Positions 8,670 through 17,822 of a stretch of 64,000 nt of DNA are shown one piece after another. Origin of the DNA: Oceanospirillum multiglobuliferum. GTDB taxonomy: Bacteria > Pseudomonadota > Gammaproteobacteria > Pseudomonadales > Halomonadaceae. How positions within the stretch are numbered: the first letter of the stretch is position 1; each line of letters starts with the position of its first letter. The translations under genes and the position numbers were made by a program. The stretch spans positions 64,253 through 128,252 of the forward strand of contig NZ_FUXG01000011.1 of assembly GCF_900167095.1 (NCBI RefSeq), in the 5' to 3' direction. The notes under the pieces were generated by a model, which saw only the letters and a list, made by a program, of their open reading frames with translations, had not been told where the DNA came from and made no database searches.

Positions 8670-9401
8670 CTAAACCGCTAGTACCTGCCAAATTAAACGT
8701 AGTGCAAGCAGTGTTACCATCCATTTGAAGATTTGATTAAAACGTTGTGCAGGGATTTTATTCAGCAATTTCAAGCCAAGCCAAGTGCCGACCGCGCCCG
8801 ATAAAATCATCAGTAAAATGGGCTGCCACCAGTCAGCAAAAGCAAAGCCCAATGCACCAAAGACTGCGGCTTTCAAAATATGCTGAAATGACATGCAACT
8901 GGCAAAGGCGGCGGTGGTGGCTAACTTGTCATGCCCCATCCGATGGATAAAAGCGGCAACCAGAGGGCCTGATGCGCCCACAAACATTGAGATTAAGGTG
9001 GTGGCGAACCCCACCAGAAGGGTTCCCGTATGTGAAACCGTCACCTGTTTAGGTTTAGGTGCCCACACCACCAATAAAATAAAGCAGGCAACCGCCAGAC
9101 GGATGGTATCAACGGGCAGCTCTACTAACACTTGAGAGGCCAGCAGCGCCCCTGCACTTGCGCCAATGGCAAAGCGAATCAGCATGGGCCAGTGAATATG
9201 ATGGCGGGTGACAAAAGCTCGGTTGGCATTGGAGCCAAGCTGTACCATGCCATGAACGGGGATCAAAACCATAGGGGGTAAAATGCTGGCCATAATTGCC
9301 AACAGCATCACACCGCCACCAATACCCACTGCTGCGGTGATAAAAGAGGTGATACCGCTGGAGATGATCAGTAGTCCGAGATCGAAAGAGGAAAGCACCA
9401 A
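8670..9401 (-). CDS. TauE/SafE-family sulfite/organosulfonate exporter-like membrane protein
   Basis: 243 residues with about eight hydrophobic helices and the family repeat hallmark: an N-terminal SFITAAVGIGGGVMLLAIM and a matching FVGASGPLVAAF in the second half. TauE/SafE proteins are inner-membrane anion exporters linked to sulfite, sulfoacetate or other C1/C2 organosulfur compounds. The start is TTG at 9401, with GGAG eight bases upstream; a GTG follows directly and is an alternative. It is transcribed in the same direction as the YitT gene upstream, 71 bases apart. Substrate is not inferable. Confidence 0.85.
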   Translation of the reverse strand: MVLSSFDLGLLIISSGITSFITAAVGIGGGVMLLAIMASILPPMVLIPVHGMVQLGSNANRAFVTRHHIHWPMLIRFAIGASAGALLASQVLVELPVDTIRLAVACFILLVVWAPKPKQVTVSHTGTLLVGFATTLISMFVGASGPLVAAFIHRMGHDKLATTAAFASCMSFQHILKAAVFGALGFAFADWWQPILLMILSGAVGTWLGLKLLNKIPAQRFNQIFKWMVTLLALRLIWQVLAV

Positions 9402-9472
9402 GGTTGTCGCTCCAATTTGAACGAGAAAAACGACAGCCTAGGCGCAATCTTAATGAAGGTAAAGCGGGATAA

Positions 9473-10084
9473 TTAAGTCTCTGAACGCTCGACTTTAAGC
9501 TGTGGCTGAGTATTTTGTTGTCGATAACGACCAATAATTGACCCCATCACTACGGTAACCAAAAGTGAGCTTAACCAAAGCTCTGCACCAAACATCACCA
9601 ATGCAGAGCCAATAGTGATTGCATCAATCGCCAATAATGCAAAGCCACGATTGAGGTGCCACTTACGCTCTAAAAAGAGTACCAATACCGTGAACCCCCC
9701 TGTAGAGGCGTTGTGTTGAAATAGCGTCACAATACCAAAAGCGATTAAAGCACCACTGGCTAGCGCTCCTAAGATAGGGGAGTTTAGTTCAAGCTGAACG
9801 TTTTGCACTAATAGATCAGTGAATAAACTGATCAAGGTTACCGCTATAGCCGTGCGCACCGTAAACATTAAACCTTTTTCACGATAGGCCAACCAATAGA
9901 AGGGTAAGTTGACCACTAAAAAAATCTGGCCAAAAGAAAAACGTGGCATTAACCAATCTGCAATCAAAGCCACTCCTGTAATACCACCGACGGCAACATG
10001 GGTCGATTTTAAAAATAAAATCCCCAGCGCCACTAAAAAGCTGCCTTCTAATAAGCCTAACCAAGCATGTGCATGACGTTTCAT
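9473..10084 (-). CDS. YitT family (DUF161) membrane protein
   Basis: About 203 residues with five to six transmembrane helices and the family motif VGGITGVALIADW near the N-terminus, followed by NLPFYWLAYREKG and NASTGGFTVLVLFLERK. YitT-type proteins are integral membrane proteins of unknown transport role. I place the start at the ATG at 10084, which has GGGA six bases upstream; an in-frame TTG four codons earlier (10096) is an alternative. The stop is followed by the TauE/SafE gene on the same strand. Confidence 0.85.
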   Translation of the reverse strand: MKRHAHAWLGLLEGSFLVALGILFLKSTHVAVGGITGVALIADWLMPRFSFGQIFLVVNLPFYWLAYREKGLMFTVRTAIAVTLISLFTDLLVQNVQLELNSPILGALASGALIAFGIVTLFQHNASTGGFTVLVLFLERKWHLNRGFALLAIDAITIGSALVMFGAELWLSSLLVTVVMGSIIGRYRQQNTQPQLKVERSET

Positions 10085-10561
10085 AGTTGTTCCCAACTGA
10101 ATATAACTAAGCCAGCGTTTATAGGATTTAACCTAAAGCCGCTAACTTAAAAATAGAAATAAAGAGGTTTGAATTAAAGCGCGTACAGTCAGAAGGGAAA
10201 TCAACTGTGGCAAATACGCTGCAATAGTTGCAGTGAGGCAAACAGCCATTCATTAGGTTTAGAGGTGGCAGATTTAATGCGTCGTACAGGAGATAGGCGC
10301 AGCACTGAGCAAAACCCGCTTAACATCGACGCGTAGGAACACTGGAGTGCCATGCACCAGTTCAACTGCGTATGATGATTGTTAGGGTGAGTCATTCAGT
10401 TTATCGCTCTATGCTAGAGGCCAGATAGCGTCTGCTTTTATTGAATAGAAGTGCGCGCATTTTAGGCGGCTATTTTTAAAAGAAAAGCAGAAGAAGGGTA
10501 TTGTAAACTATAGTTTACGCAGGATTTCATCTACAAGGCATAGGCTCCAAAATGGTGCGCT
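10085..10561. other. 477-bp intergenic stretch with one perfect palindrome
   Basis: A leftward 64-codon ORF (10201-10395) has no RBS, no domain and chance-like composition, so I do not call it. The only structure I see is the 16-bp perfect palindrome at 10503-10518. No RNA gene is recognisable. Confidence 0.5.
10503..10518. promoter_or_regulatory. 16-bp perfect palindrome
   Basis: GTAAACTATAGTTTAC reads the same on both strands. It is 43 bases beyond the stop of the GT9 gene and about 420 bases upstream of the YitT start. Without spacer it suits a protein operator better than an RNA hairpin. Confidence 0.35.
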
Positions 10562-11617
10562 TTAGTCTAGCGCTTGTACAGGCACCATGCTCATCACCGC
10601 TGCTTTTACACGGGCAACCGTTAATGCCTCCACACAAGGGGCGGTTTGATTGCCACGGGCTAAATGGCAGGTGCTAGGTTCACAGGGCTGACAATATAGG
10701 TCGCTACGTACTGAGCGCGACTTCTCCGGTTGATCGACGGGCATAAACTCTTGTAAGCCCGAAGTGCCAGATAAGGCTATTAGCGGTTGTTTTAATGCCA
10801 GTGCAAATTGACTGAATAACCGATCTTGTGCAACTACGACTCGGCTAAAAGCCATTAGATCAATCATCTCTTCCCATGCCAAGCGGCCTGCAAGATTACT
10901 GATCGACATCTGCTGCTCACGATCAAGCCCTGCACAGATCTGCTCGCATAACGCCTGCTCAGCCTTAGGTGCCATTAACCAAATCACCCAACCCTGAGAG
11001 ATCAATTCTGCGGCCAGTTGACTCCAATTACGGACAGGCCAACGCTGATTATTAGCCAGTGTTGCTGCGGGGCAAAACAGTGCCACAGGTTTGTCATCTT
11101 GAATATCGTCTTGCAAGTAATGGCTTTGTAGCAGTGCTTGGCCTTGTTCTGCGTCGGCAAATAACTCAGGTTCTGGCAGCTCTGTCACTGCTTCACCGTG
11201 ATCATCCGCTAAAGCCAAATACTGTTGGCGCTCGGTGGCAAACTGTTTGGAGTTTAATAAGCGGGCATCATTGAGCAAAATGAAGCGCAGACGACCTAAC
11301 CAACCTGTACGACGTTCTACCCCAGACAGAGTGGGTATTAGTGCAGGCTTCCAACGGCGGGTCAATACAATGGCTTGATCAAAGTGATAGCTCTCGAGTT
11401 GTCGCCCTGCCCACCAAAAGTACTTAAAGTGAACATCTGCCTCTGGTAATACCAATAACTCATCCAATAGCGGTAAACGACGCGCCAACGAGTGTAACGC
11501 TTTAGGCGCCAACAAACTGATTCGGCAGTTACGGTGTTTCAACACCAGTCGCTGCATTAATGCTTGCAGGTTTAGCAAACCTTCAGGATGTTCATCAGCA
11601 ATAAGCAGAATTTTCAT
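10562..11617 (-). CDS. Divergent GT9 (heptosyltransferase-like) glycosyltransferase
   Basis: 351 residues with two Rossmann-like halves in the GT-B arrangement: an N-terminal MKILLIADEHPEG and a middle stretch GWLGRLRFILLNDARLLN that matches the WaaF-type GxxGExRxxLLND region. In the C-terminal half, ALFCPAATLANNQRWPVRNW corresponds to the nucleotide-sugar segment (normally PGA...KRWP). The usual TNDSGxxH near the C-terminus is replaced by VVAQDRLFSQFALAL, so key donor-binding residues are altered. A late CQPCEPSTCHLARG cluster resembles the Cys-rich tail of heptosyltransferases. It may add a different sugar or be weakly active. It stands alone, leftward. Confidence 0.7.
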   Translation of the reverse strand: MKILLIADEHPEGLLNLQALMQRLVLKHRNCRISLLAPKALHSLARRLPLLDELLVLPEADVHFKYFWWAGRQLESYHFDQAIVLTRRWKPALIPTLSGVERRTGWLGRLRFILLNDARLLNSKQFATERQQYLALADDHGEAVTELPEPELFADAEQGQALLQSHYLQDDIQDDKPVALFCPAATLANNQRWPVRNWSQLAAELISQGWVIWLMAPKAEQALCEQICAGLDREQQMSISNLAGRLAWEEMIDLMAFSRVVVAQDRLFSQFALALKQPLIALSGTSGLQEFMPVDQPEKSRSVRSDLYCQPCEPSTCHLARGNQTAPCVEALTVARVKAAVMSMVPVQALD

Positions 11618-11708
11618 AAGGGTCGTCTTGGCTAAAAAAAGAGTGTTTAAGATGGTAAACAGAACGAGCAGATTTACAAGTGAGATGTATCAAGGTTTGT
11701 TTCGGGGA

Positions 11709-11743
11709 TAAAAAAACCGGCTTTGGTCGAGACCTTAGCCGGC
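11709..11743 (-). terminator. Intrinsic terminator of the first acyl-CoA dehydrogenase gene
   Basis: On the minus strand: AGCCGG stem, inner GGT/ACC pairing, then CCGGCT followed by six T. It lies about 60 bases past the stop at 11805. Confidence 0.8.
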
Positions 11744-11804
11744 TAAAACTCCAAATCTAATCTTTGCGCGGGTTAGGCGCTTAACACGTACCCTACGAGG
11801 TGAC

Positions 11805-13601
11805 TTACTCTGCGTAGAACAGTGCTTCATCAATTGCCATTAAAGTCTCTGCGCCAGCGTCAACTTGTGCAGCCAGAGAAGCAGCTTTTGGCAGAATACG
11901 AGCATAGAAGTAGTTGGCCACTTTAACTTTAGCGTCATAGAAACCGCTGCTGTCATCGGCGGCTTTTGGCGCGGCAACCGCTACCATACGCGCCCATAGG
12001 TAGGCATAAGTCACCAAGCCAAAAAGGTCTAGGTAGTCTTGTGCAGCTGCGCCCATCTCTTCTGGGTTCGCTTTTGCACGCGCCAGAACACCTTCTGTTA
12101 CGTGAGACAGCGTTTGTAGGCTTGCATCCAGTTTAGTCAGATAAGGCTGTACAAAAGCGTTATCAGCTTGCTCGGCCATAAAGGCGCGGATGTCAGCTTC
12201 AAACAGTTTGACGTATTCGCCGTTATTCGCGACCACTTTACGACCGATCAAATCCATCGCCTGAATGCCGTTGGTGCCTTCGTAGATCTGTGCGATACGG
12301 GCATCACGTACATATTGCTCAGCGCCCCACTCACGGATATAACCTTGGCCGCCGTAGATCTGTTGTGCGGTAATGGTGCAGTCTAAACCACGGTCGGTTA
12401 AGTAAGACTTGGTCACAGGGGTTAGCAGGGCAACCAGTGCAGCGGCTTTGTTACGAACCTCAGCATCTTCGTGATACTTGGACATGTCCAACTGCATGCC
12501 TACGTAAGAGGCGAATGCACGACCCGCTTCGTTGAATGCACGTACATTCAATGCCATACGACGCACATCTGGGTGAACCAGAATGTTGTCAGCAGATTTC
12601 TCAGGATATTTTGCGCCCGTTGGTGAACGGCTCTGGGTACGTTCTTGTGCGAAGTCCATCGCGCTTTGATACGCCACTTCGCCCAAACCTAGACCTTGAA
12701 TACCAATTGATAGACGCTCGTAGTTCATCATGGTGAACATGCAAGCCAGACCACGGTTAGGCTCGCCGATCATCCAACCTTTGGCACCGTCAAAGTTCAT
12801 CACACAAGTGGCTGAACCTTTGATGCCCATTTTGTGCTCAATAGAACCACAGAATGCTGGGTTGCGCTCGCCTACAGAGCCATCTTCGTTGATCAGGAAT
12901 TTAGGCACCATGAACAGAGAGATGCCGCGAGAACCCGCTGGTGCATCAGGCAGTTTCGCCAATACAAGGTGAACAATGTTCTCAGTCAGGTCGTGCTCAC
13001 CACCGGTGATGAAAATTTTGGTGCCGGTGATGTTGAACGAACCATCTTCGTTAGGCTCTGCCTTGGTGCGAATTAAGCCTAAGTCTGTACCAGAGTGCGG
13101 CTCAGTTAAGCACATGGTGCCTAACCAGCGACCTTCATACATGGCAGGCAGCAGTTGCTCTTTCATCGCCTCTGTGGCGTGGTTGTCTAAGCACAGTGCC
13201 GCACCACTGTTCAGTGCGGGGTACAACGCAAATGAGGTGTTGGCAGCGTACAGCATCTCTTCAAACAATACGGTCAGCATTTTTGGCATGCCTTGACCGC
13301 CAAACTCTGGGTTGCCGCCAAGACCTAACCAACCGCTTTCGGATAGTAGTGTGAAAGCTTCTTTAAAACCTTCTGGCGTTTTTACGTCACCGTTGTTGAA
13401 CTGACAGCCTTCTTCGTCACCCGTGCGGTTCAGTGGAAATAGTTCGTTCTCTGCGACTTTTGCGCCTTCTTCTAGAATCGCATCCACCAGATCAGAGGTG
13501 ACCTCTGCCGTTGCAGGCATAGACGCCCACAGTTTATCCGCTTCAAAAACTTCGTTCAGAACAAAGCGCATATCGCGCAAAGGGGCTTTATACTTTGCCA
13601 T
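11805..13601 (-). CDS. Acyl-CoA dehydrogenase with C-terminal extension domain (FadE-like), copy 1
   Basis: 598 residues. The FAD-binding acyl-CoA dehydrogenase core is visible through MCLTEPHSGTDLGLIRT and FNITGTKIFITGGEH, and the region with the catalytic glutamate is IYEGTNGIQAMDLIGRK. It is followed by about 130 extra residues, the C-terminal domain of the long Pseudomonas-type enzymes. The family oxidises acyl-CoA to trans-2-enoyl-CoA in the first step of beta-oxidation, passing electrons to ETF. It is closely paralogous to the gene at 13944-15749, with the same strand and length. The ATG is preceded by AGAGGAATAATTGTC. Chain-length preference cannot be read from sequence. Confidence 0.92.
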   Translation of the reverse strand: MAKYKAPLRDMRFVLNEVFEADKLWASMPATAEVTSDLVDAILEEGAKVAENELFPLNRTGDEEGCQFNNGDVKTPEGFKEAFTLLSESGWLGLGGNPEFGGQGMPKMLTVLFEEMLYAANTSFALYPALNSGAALCLDNHATEAMKEQLLPAMYEGRWLGTMCLTEPHSGTDLGLIRTKAEPNEDGSFNITGTKIFITGGEHDLTENIVHLVLAKLPDAPAGSRGISLFMVPKFLINEDGSVGERNPAFCGSIEHKMGIKGSATCVMNFDGAKGWMIGEPNRGLACMFTMMNYERLSIGIQGLGLGEVAYQSAMDFAQERTQSRSPTGAKYPEKSADNILVHPDVRRMALNVRAFNEAGRAFASYVGMQLDMSKYHEDAEVRNKAAALVALLTPVTKSYLTDRGLDCTITAQQIYGGQGYIREWGAEQYVRDARIAQIYEGTNGIQAMDLIGRKVVANNGEYVKLFEADIRAFMAEQADNAFVQPYLTKLDASLQTLSHVTEGVLARAKANPEEMGAAAQDYLDLFGLVTYAYLWARMVAVAAPKAADDSSGFYDAKVKVANYFYARILPKAASLAAQVDAGAETLMAIDEALFYAE

Positions 13602-13943
13602 GACAATTATTCCTCTAAGTGTTCAGTGACCTGCGACTGAAGCAATCAAATCATGCCTGTTGATTAGAAACAGGAGGCGACTAAATAATATATTTTAGTC
13701 ATATTACTGAATGCATCCGGTTGCTGCTAGCAAGTAGCGTGACTTGTGAGTTCAGTATTCATGCGCCTTTCAGCGATTTTGCGCTGCAATATAGAGCTGA
13801 TGCGGCCTTCAGAAATGTCAATCTTAAAGCCTGCAACATTGGTCTACTATTGCGGCAAAAATATGGTGTGAAAAAAAACAGGTCGTCCCTGACCTGTTTG
13901 ATTCTGAAATGCTGCGCTTAGATTAGTAGAGTGAATCTAAAGC
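13602..13943. other. 342-bp spacer between the two acyl-CoA dehydrogenase genes
   Basis: Holds the terminator of the upstream copy (13871-13899) and an AT-rich imperfect dyad at 13679-13700 (GACTAAA, eight bases, TTTAGTC) near the promoter of the downstream copy. No gene is seen; the plus-strand ORF at 13721-13921 lacks an RBS and a domain. Confidence 0.6.
13871..13899 (-). terminator. Intrinsic terminator of the second acyl-CoA dehydrogenase gene
   Basis: On the minus strand: AAACAGGTC, six-base loop, GACCTGTTT, then a run of T. It is 45 bases beyond the stop at 13944. Confidence 0.85.
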
Positions 13944-15749
13944 TTAGATCTCAAAACCTAAACCAAATTGCTCATCTTCCATCGCCATTAAGCTATCTGC
14001 GCCTGTTTGCATAGTGGCAACCAATGCACGAGTACGTGGCAGCAGTTTCTGGAAGTAGAAACGTGCAGTGGCAAGCTTGCCTTGATAAAACGCAGTTTCA
14101 TTAGTGCCGTTGGCCAATGCGGTTTGTGCTGTTTTAGCGGTTTGCGCCCAGAAGTAAGCTAGTGTGACGTAGCCTGAGTACATCAGGTAATCCACAGAAG
14201 CTGCACCCACTTCATCACGGTTCTGCATCGCTTTCATACCCACTTGCATGGTCAGCTCGCCCCACTCTTGGTTCAGTTGTGACAAGGTGGTGGTGAACTC
14301 AGCCAGTTCGCTATTGCCTTCTTCTGCTTTGCAGAACTTGTGAACCTGTTTGGTAAAGCGTTTCAGACTTTCCCCTTGGCTCATCAGGATTTTACGACCT
14401 AATAGATCAAGGGCCTGAATGCCTGTGGTGCCTTCGTATAGGCGAGTGATGCGACTGTCACGTACAAACTGCTCCATGCCCCATTCGTGAATAAAGCCAT
14501 GACCACCGTAGATCTGTACGCCTTCGTTCGCAGCTTCAAAGCCTGCTTCGGTTAAGAAGGCTTTTACAATTGGTGTTAACAGACCTAGTAGTTCGTTGGC
14601 TTCGTTAGCGTCCTCACCACCTGCATGTACTTTGTCGATCAGTTGAGCGGTGTAGTAGATCAGCGCACGACCACCTTCTGCGAAGGCTTTTTGAGTCAGC
14701 AGCATACGGCGTACATCTGGGTGTACGATGATAGGATCTGCCGCTTTTTCTGGAAATTTAGGGCCGTTAAGTGAGCGCATCTGTAAACGATCACGGGCAT
14801 AAGCCAATGAGTTCTGGTATGCCACTTCGGTTAAGCCTAGACCTTGCATGCCTACACCGATTCGTGCTGCGTTCATCATGACGAACATGTAAGACAGGCC
14901 TTTGTGCGGCTCACCAATCAGGTAGCCCTGAGCACCGTCAAAGTTCATCACGCAGGTGCTGTTGCCATGAATTCCCATTTTGTGCTCAATCGAGCCACAC
15001 TGTACGCCGTTGCGCTCACCTGCTTCGCCTTGTGCATCAGGCATAAACTTAGGCACGATAAACAGCGAAATACCTTTTGAGCCGCCAGGTGCGTCAGGCA
15101 GTTTTGCCAGAACAAGGTGTACGATGTTGTCAGACATGTCGTGTTCACCGGCAGAGATAAAGATCTTGGTGCCGCTGATGGCGTAAGTACCGTCTGCTTG
15201 AGGCTCTGCTTTAGTGCGAATCAAGCCTAAGTCAGTGCCGCAGTGTGGCTCTGTTAGGCACATGGTGCCAGTCCAGCTACCTTCAACCATTTTCGACAAG
15301 AACATCTCTTTTTGTGCATCAGTACCGTGGTGGAGCAACACGTCCATTGCACCGTGTGATAAGCCCGGATACATACCCCATGATAGGTTTGCAGAGCACA
15401 CCATCTCATTAAGCACCATGCCTAGAGAAGAGGGCAAACCTTGGCCACCATAAGCTGGATCTTGTGTCATTGATGGCCAGCCACCCTCAACATACTGTTG
15501 ATAAGCTTCTTTGAAACCATCAGGGGTTGTCACTACGCCTTCGTTATAAGAACAGCCTTGGCTGTCACCCACTTGGTTCAGCGGGGTGAGTACTTCTTCA
15601 GTGAACTTAGCACCCTCTTGCAGAATTGCACTGACGATTTCAGGAGACGCATCGTCACCGTTTGGCAGCTGTGCATAGTGCGTAGGGAAATCCAATAATT
15701 CATCCATAACAAAACGGATATCACGCAGGGGAGCTTTATAAGTTGGCAT
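13944..15749 (-). CDS. Acyl-CoA dehydrogenase with C-terminal extension domain (FadE-like), copy 2
   Basis: 601 residues, collinear with the copy at 11805-13601. Shared landmarks are MCLTEPHCGTDLGLIRT, ISGTKIFISAGEHDM, the catalytic-site region LYEGTTGIQALDLLGRK and the same C-terminal extension. The N-terminus MPTYKAPLRDIRFVMDELLD matches the paralogue, supporting this ATG. It has its own terminator and, 80-100 bases upstream of the start, a CAAAC-N4-GTTTG dyad that fits the PsrA operator. PsrA is the long-chain-acyl-CoA-sensing TetR repressor of beta-oxidation genes in Pseudomonas, so fatty-acid induction is likely. Confidence 0.92.
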   Translation of the reverse strand: MPTYKAPLRDIRFVMDELLDFPTHYAQLPNGDDASPEIVSAILQEGAKFTEEVLTPLNQVGDSQGCSYNEGVVTTPDGFKEAYQQYVEGGWPSMTQDPAYGGQGLPSSLGMVLNEMVCSANLSWGMYPGLSHGAMDVLLHHGTDAQKEMFLSKMVEGSWTGTMCLTEPHCGTDLGLIRTKAEPQADGTYAISGTKIFISAGEHDMSDNIVHLVLAKLPDAPGGSKGISLFIVPKFMPDAQGEAGERNGVQCGSIEHKMGIHGNSTCVMNFDGAQGYLIGEPHKGLSYMFVMMNAARIGVGMQGLGLTEVAYQNSLAYARDRLQMRSLNGPKFPEKAADPIIVHPDVRRMLLTQKAFAEGGRALIYYTAQLIDKVHAGGEDANEANELLGLLTPIVKAFLTEAGFEAANEGVQIYGGHGFIHEWGMEQFVRDSRITRLYEGTTGIQALDLLGRKILMSQGESLKRFTKQVHKFCKAEEGNSELAEFTTTLSQLNQEWGELTMQVGMKAMQNRDEVGAASVDYLMYSGYVTLAYFWAQTAKTAQTALANGTNETAFYQGKLATARFYFQKLLPRTRALVATMQTGADSLMAMEDEQFGLGFEI

Positions 15750-15829
15750 AGTGACCTCGGTTTTTACTGTTCTTGTATCAGTTCAGATGGGTTGAATTAG
15801 GCGTTTTAAGTTTGCTCTTTAGGCTCTAA

Positions 15830-15847
15830 TTCAAACGTATGTTTGAA
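15830..15847. promoter_or_regulatory. PsrA-like operator upstream of acyl-CoA dehydrogenase copy 2
   Basis: TTCAAACGTATGTTTGAA: 7-bp perfect arms with a four-base spacer, containing CAAAC and GTTTG as in the published PsrA consensus. It is 81-98 bases upstream of the ATG at 15749. No psrA gene is in the window. Confidence 0.55.
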
Positions 15848-15943
15848 ACTTATGATAGAGAGGGGCTGGGGTCAAGATTTTTTTATCAGTTCCTTAGAAT
15901 ATAGTTCGAAATTGCTCTGAAATATTAAAGCGCATAAAAGATT

Positions 15944-16669
15944 TTATGCGCTTACGGATATTTGTTGGCCAGAGGCTATAGGCGGATAAGTAAGACCAAG
16001 CTCATCAAACTTATTTTTAAGTTGTTGAGCTTGTGAAGGTGCAGGATTTTCTCGTTGAAAATACGCTGCGGTGTAAGTTTGTGGTATCACCATAGCAAAA
16101 GAGAAACTTTTAGGTTTGGCAGCTTCTGGGTTTTGCTCTGCTGTATGATCGGTGTCGAGGGTTTCTACATTGGCGTCAGGATCATTTGCCGCTAAAGCCT
16201 CTTCATCTTGCTGTGCCAATAGCTGTATATGGGCGTCCATCTGCATGGCACGCGCTTCAGCTGCAACTTTTAGGTCTTGGCCAGAGGGTTGAGCAGGTGC
16301 AAGAGCAGCACGGGCAATAATCTCCGCTTTTTCTAGAGTGGCTTCAGGGTCGTTAGGGATTGGAGAAGTGTCGATATTAACTCGACCACCAGTGGCATAG
16401 GTTTTACCGTCTGGGCCTTTAGTTAGCTCATACTCTGGCCCAGTAGCATATTGACCACCGATGGCTTTATGGGCCTGCTCATGTGTGCGCACTTCTGCGT
16501 CACGTTGGGCAAGCTGCGAGATGACTTCTTGTTTTTTTTGATCGAGCGTTTTCTGCTCGTCAGGATCGGTAGGCACCGCTCTTGTGAGTTCCTTTTTACG
16601 GTACTCTTGAACAATGTGACTATAACGCGCGGAGCTACTGACGGATGGCGTTTCCATAATGCACACCAT
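15944..16669 (-). CDS. Putative metalloprotease of the CJM1_0395 (SprA-related) family
   Basis: 241 residues. The core domain (about 60-150) has the zinc-protease-like motif VRTHEQAHKAIGGQYATG, followed by the family run YELTKGPDGKTYATGGRVNI. The flanks are low-complexity and likely disordered, and there is no signal peptide. Family members are often found in flagellated proteobacteria and are annotated as putative metalloproteases without biochemical proof. The start could be the ATG at 16669 or the one at 16657 (METPSVSS); neither has a good RBS. It precedes the chemotaxis genes but is separated from cheR by a terminator, so it is transcribed on its own. Confidence 0.75.
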   Translation of the reverse strand: MVCIMETPSVSSSARYSHIVQEYRKKELTRAVPTDPDEQKTLDQKKQEVISQLAQRDAEVRTHEQAHKAIGGQYATGPEYELTKGPDGKTYATGGRVNIDTSPIPNDPEATLEKAEIIARAALAPAQPSGQDLKVAAEARAMQMDAHIQLLAQQDEEALAANDPDANVETLDTDHTAEQNPEAAKPKSFSFAMVIPQTYTAAYFQRENPAPSQAQQLKNKFDELGLTYPPIASGQQISVSA

Positions 16670-16759
16670 TAATTAAGCACTTGATAAGCTAATTATGGTG
16701 GATTTTTCTGAGAAGTTCCTAGCATTTTTTTGTAACTTGTATCTTTGCTTGTTATACAG

Positions 16760-16797
16760 AAAAGCCCGCTAACAGAGAAGCTAGCGGGCTTTTTTTA
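16760..16797. terminator. Bidirectional terminator downstream of cheR
   Basis: AAAAGCCCGCTA, ten bases, TAGCGGGCTTTTTTT. It has a strong stem with A/T runs on both sides. On the minus strand it ends the cheR transcript about 60 bases past the stop. Confidence 0.9.
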
Positions 16798-16855
16798 GTA
16801 AATCAAATGCTTACAAAGTTGTATCTAATAGCTTACTTTTTTGATAGGCGAAATT

Positions 16856-17695
16856 TTATTTTGCGCGGTAGATAATACCAGGACGACATTGCACCATTTC
16901 ATATAGGTCTGGCATATTGCTAAGCGCTTCAGATGCACCTAAAAATAAATAACCGCCAGGTTTTAGCGTGGCATGAATACGTGTCAGGATGTCTTTCTTT
17001 AGCTCAGCAGAAAAGTAGATCAGCACGTTACGACAAAATACGATATCGAATTTGCCTAGCATCGAATAGCTATGCAGCAGATTCATCGGGCGGAAATCAA
17101 CTCGCTGTTTAATAGGGGCTTTCACGGCCCAGCGTCCGTCACCTGTTTGAGTGAAGAACTTTGTTAAGCGATCTTGTGATAAGCCACGACCAAGTGCGAG
17201 CATTTCATACTCACCTGCTTTTGCAGCAGCCAGAACAGTTGCTGCAATATCGGTCGCAACAATACGTTCGCCGCTACGGAAAGCACCTGGGTTTTTTTGT
17301 TTGAACTCATCCAACACCATACTAATTGAGTAAGGCTCTTGACCTGTTGAGCAAGCTGCAGACCAAATCTTAAGCTGTTGCCCACCTAAACTCTTACTTA
17401 ACTCAGGTAATAGCTGGTTTTGTAGGATATTGAATGGATGGATATCACGAAACCACAGGGTTTCATTAGTGGTCATGGCGTCAACAACCGCTTCTTTTAA
17501 ACCGGAGCGAGGGTGAGCCAGTATCTCTTTAGTCAGCTCACCTAAAGTCGTCATGCCATGCTGTGCCATGATTTTGTTTAAGCGACTTGTGACAAGATAC
17601 TGCTTGTTGTCACCAAGCAATATTCCACAGGCATCTTGTAAAAACTTACGAAACGCCTCGTAATCCTGTGCACCAATTGTTCTAACTGTAGACAT
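16856..17695 (-). CDS. cheR: Chemotaxis protein methyltransferase CheR
   Basis: 279 residues. It has an N-terminal helical CheR domain (residues about 10-65) and a C-terminal SAM-dependent methyltransferase domain with LKIWSAACSTGQEPYSISM (AdoMet loop), the conserved FDIVFCRNVLIYF motif and LKPGGYLFLGASEAL. It methylates glutamates of chemoreceptors in the cytoplasm to reset sensitivity. It lacks a C-terminal receptor-tethering pentapeptide of its own. It is 127 bases downstream of cheV on the same strand, the cheV-cheR order found beside flgA in many Pseudomonas relatives. Confidence 0.95.
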   Translation of the reverse strand: MSTVRTIGAQDYEAFRKFLQDACGILLGDNKQYLVTSRLNKIMAQHGMTTLGELTKEILAHPRSGLKEAVVDAMTTNETLWFRDIHPFNILQNQLLPELSKSLGGQQLKIWSAACSTGQEPYSISMVLDEFKQKNPGAFRSGERIVATDIAATVLAAAKAGEYEMLALGRGLSQDRLTKFFTQTGDGRWAVKAPIKQRVDFRPMNLLHSYSMLGKFDIVFCRNVLIYFSAELKKDILTRIHATLKPGGYLFLGASEALSNMPDLYEMVQCRPGIIYRAK

Positions 17696-17822
17696 CCCTT
17701 GAACTCACCAAACCGTATGACAGATATTTAATAGCTTACCACATGTTTTAAATAAACAAGGGCTTTTATGCGACCAGTGCGCCAATTTAAAAAGCTGGAG
17801 GCGCACAGGGTTATTTGGGGTA

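Noticed and set aside
9109-9534. 141-codon ORF overlapping the TauE/SafE and YitT genes
   Set aside because: Different frame of two clear membrane protein genes on the same strand; no RBS.
10201-10395. 64-codon leftward ORF in the YitT/GT9 spacer
   Set aside because: No RBS or domain; composition looks random.
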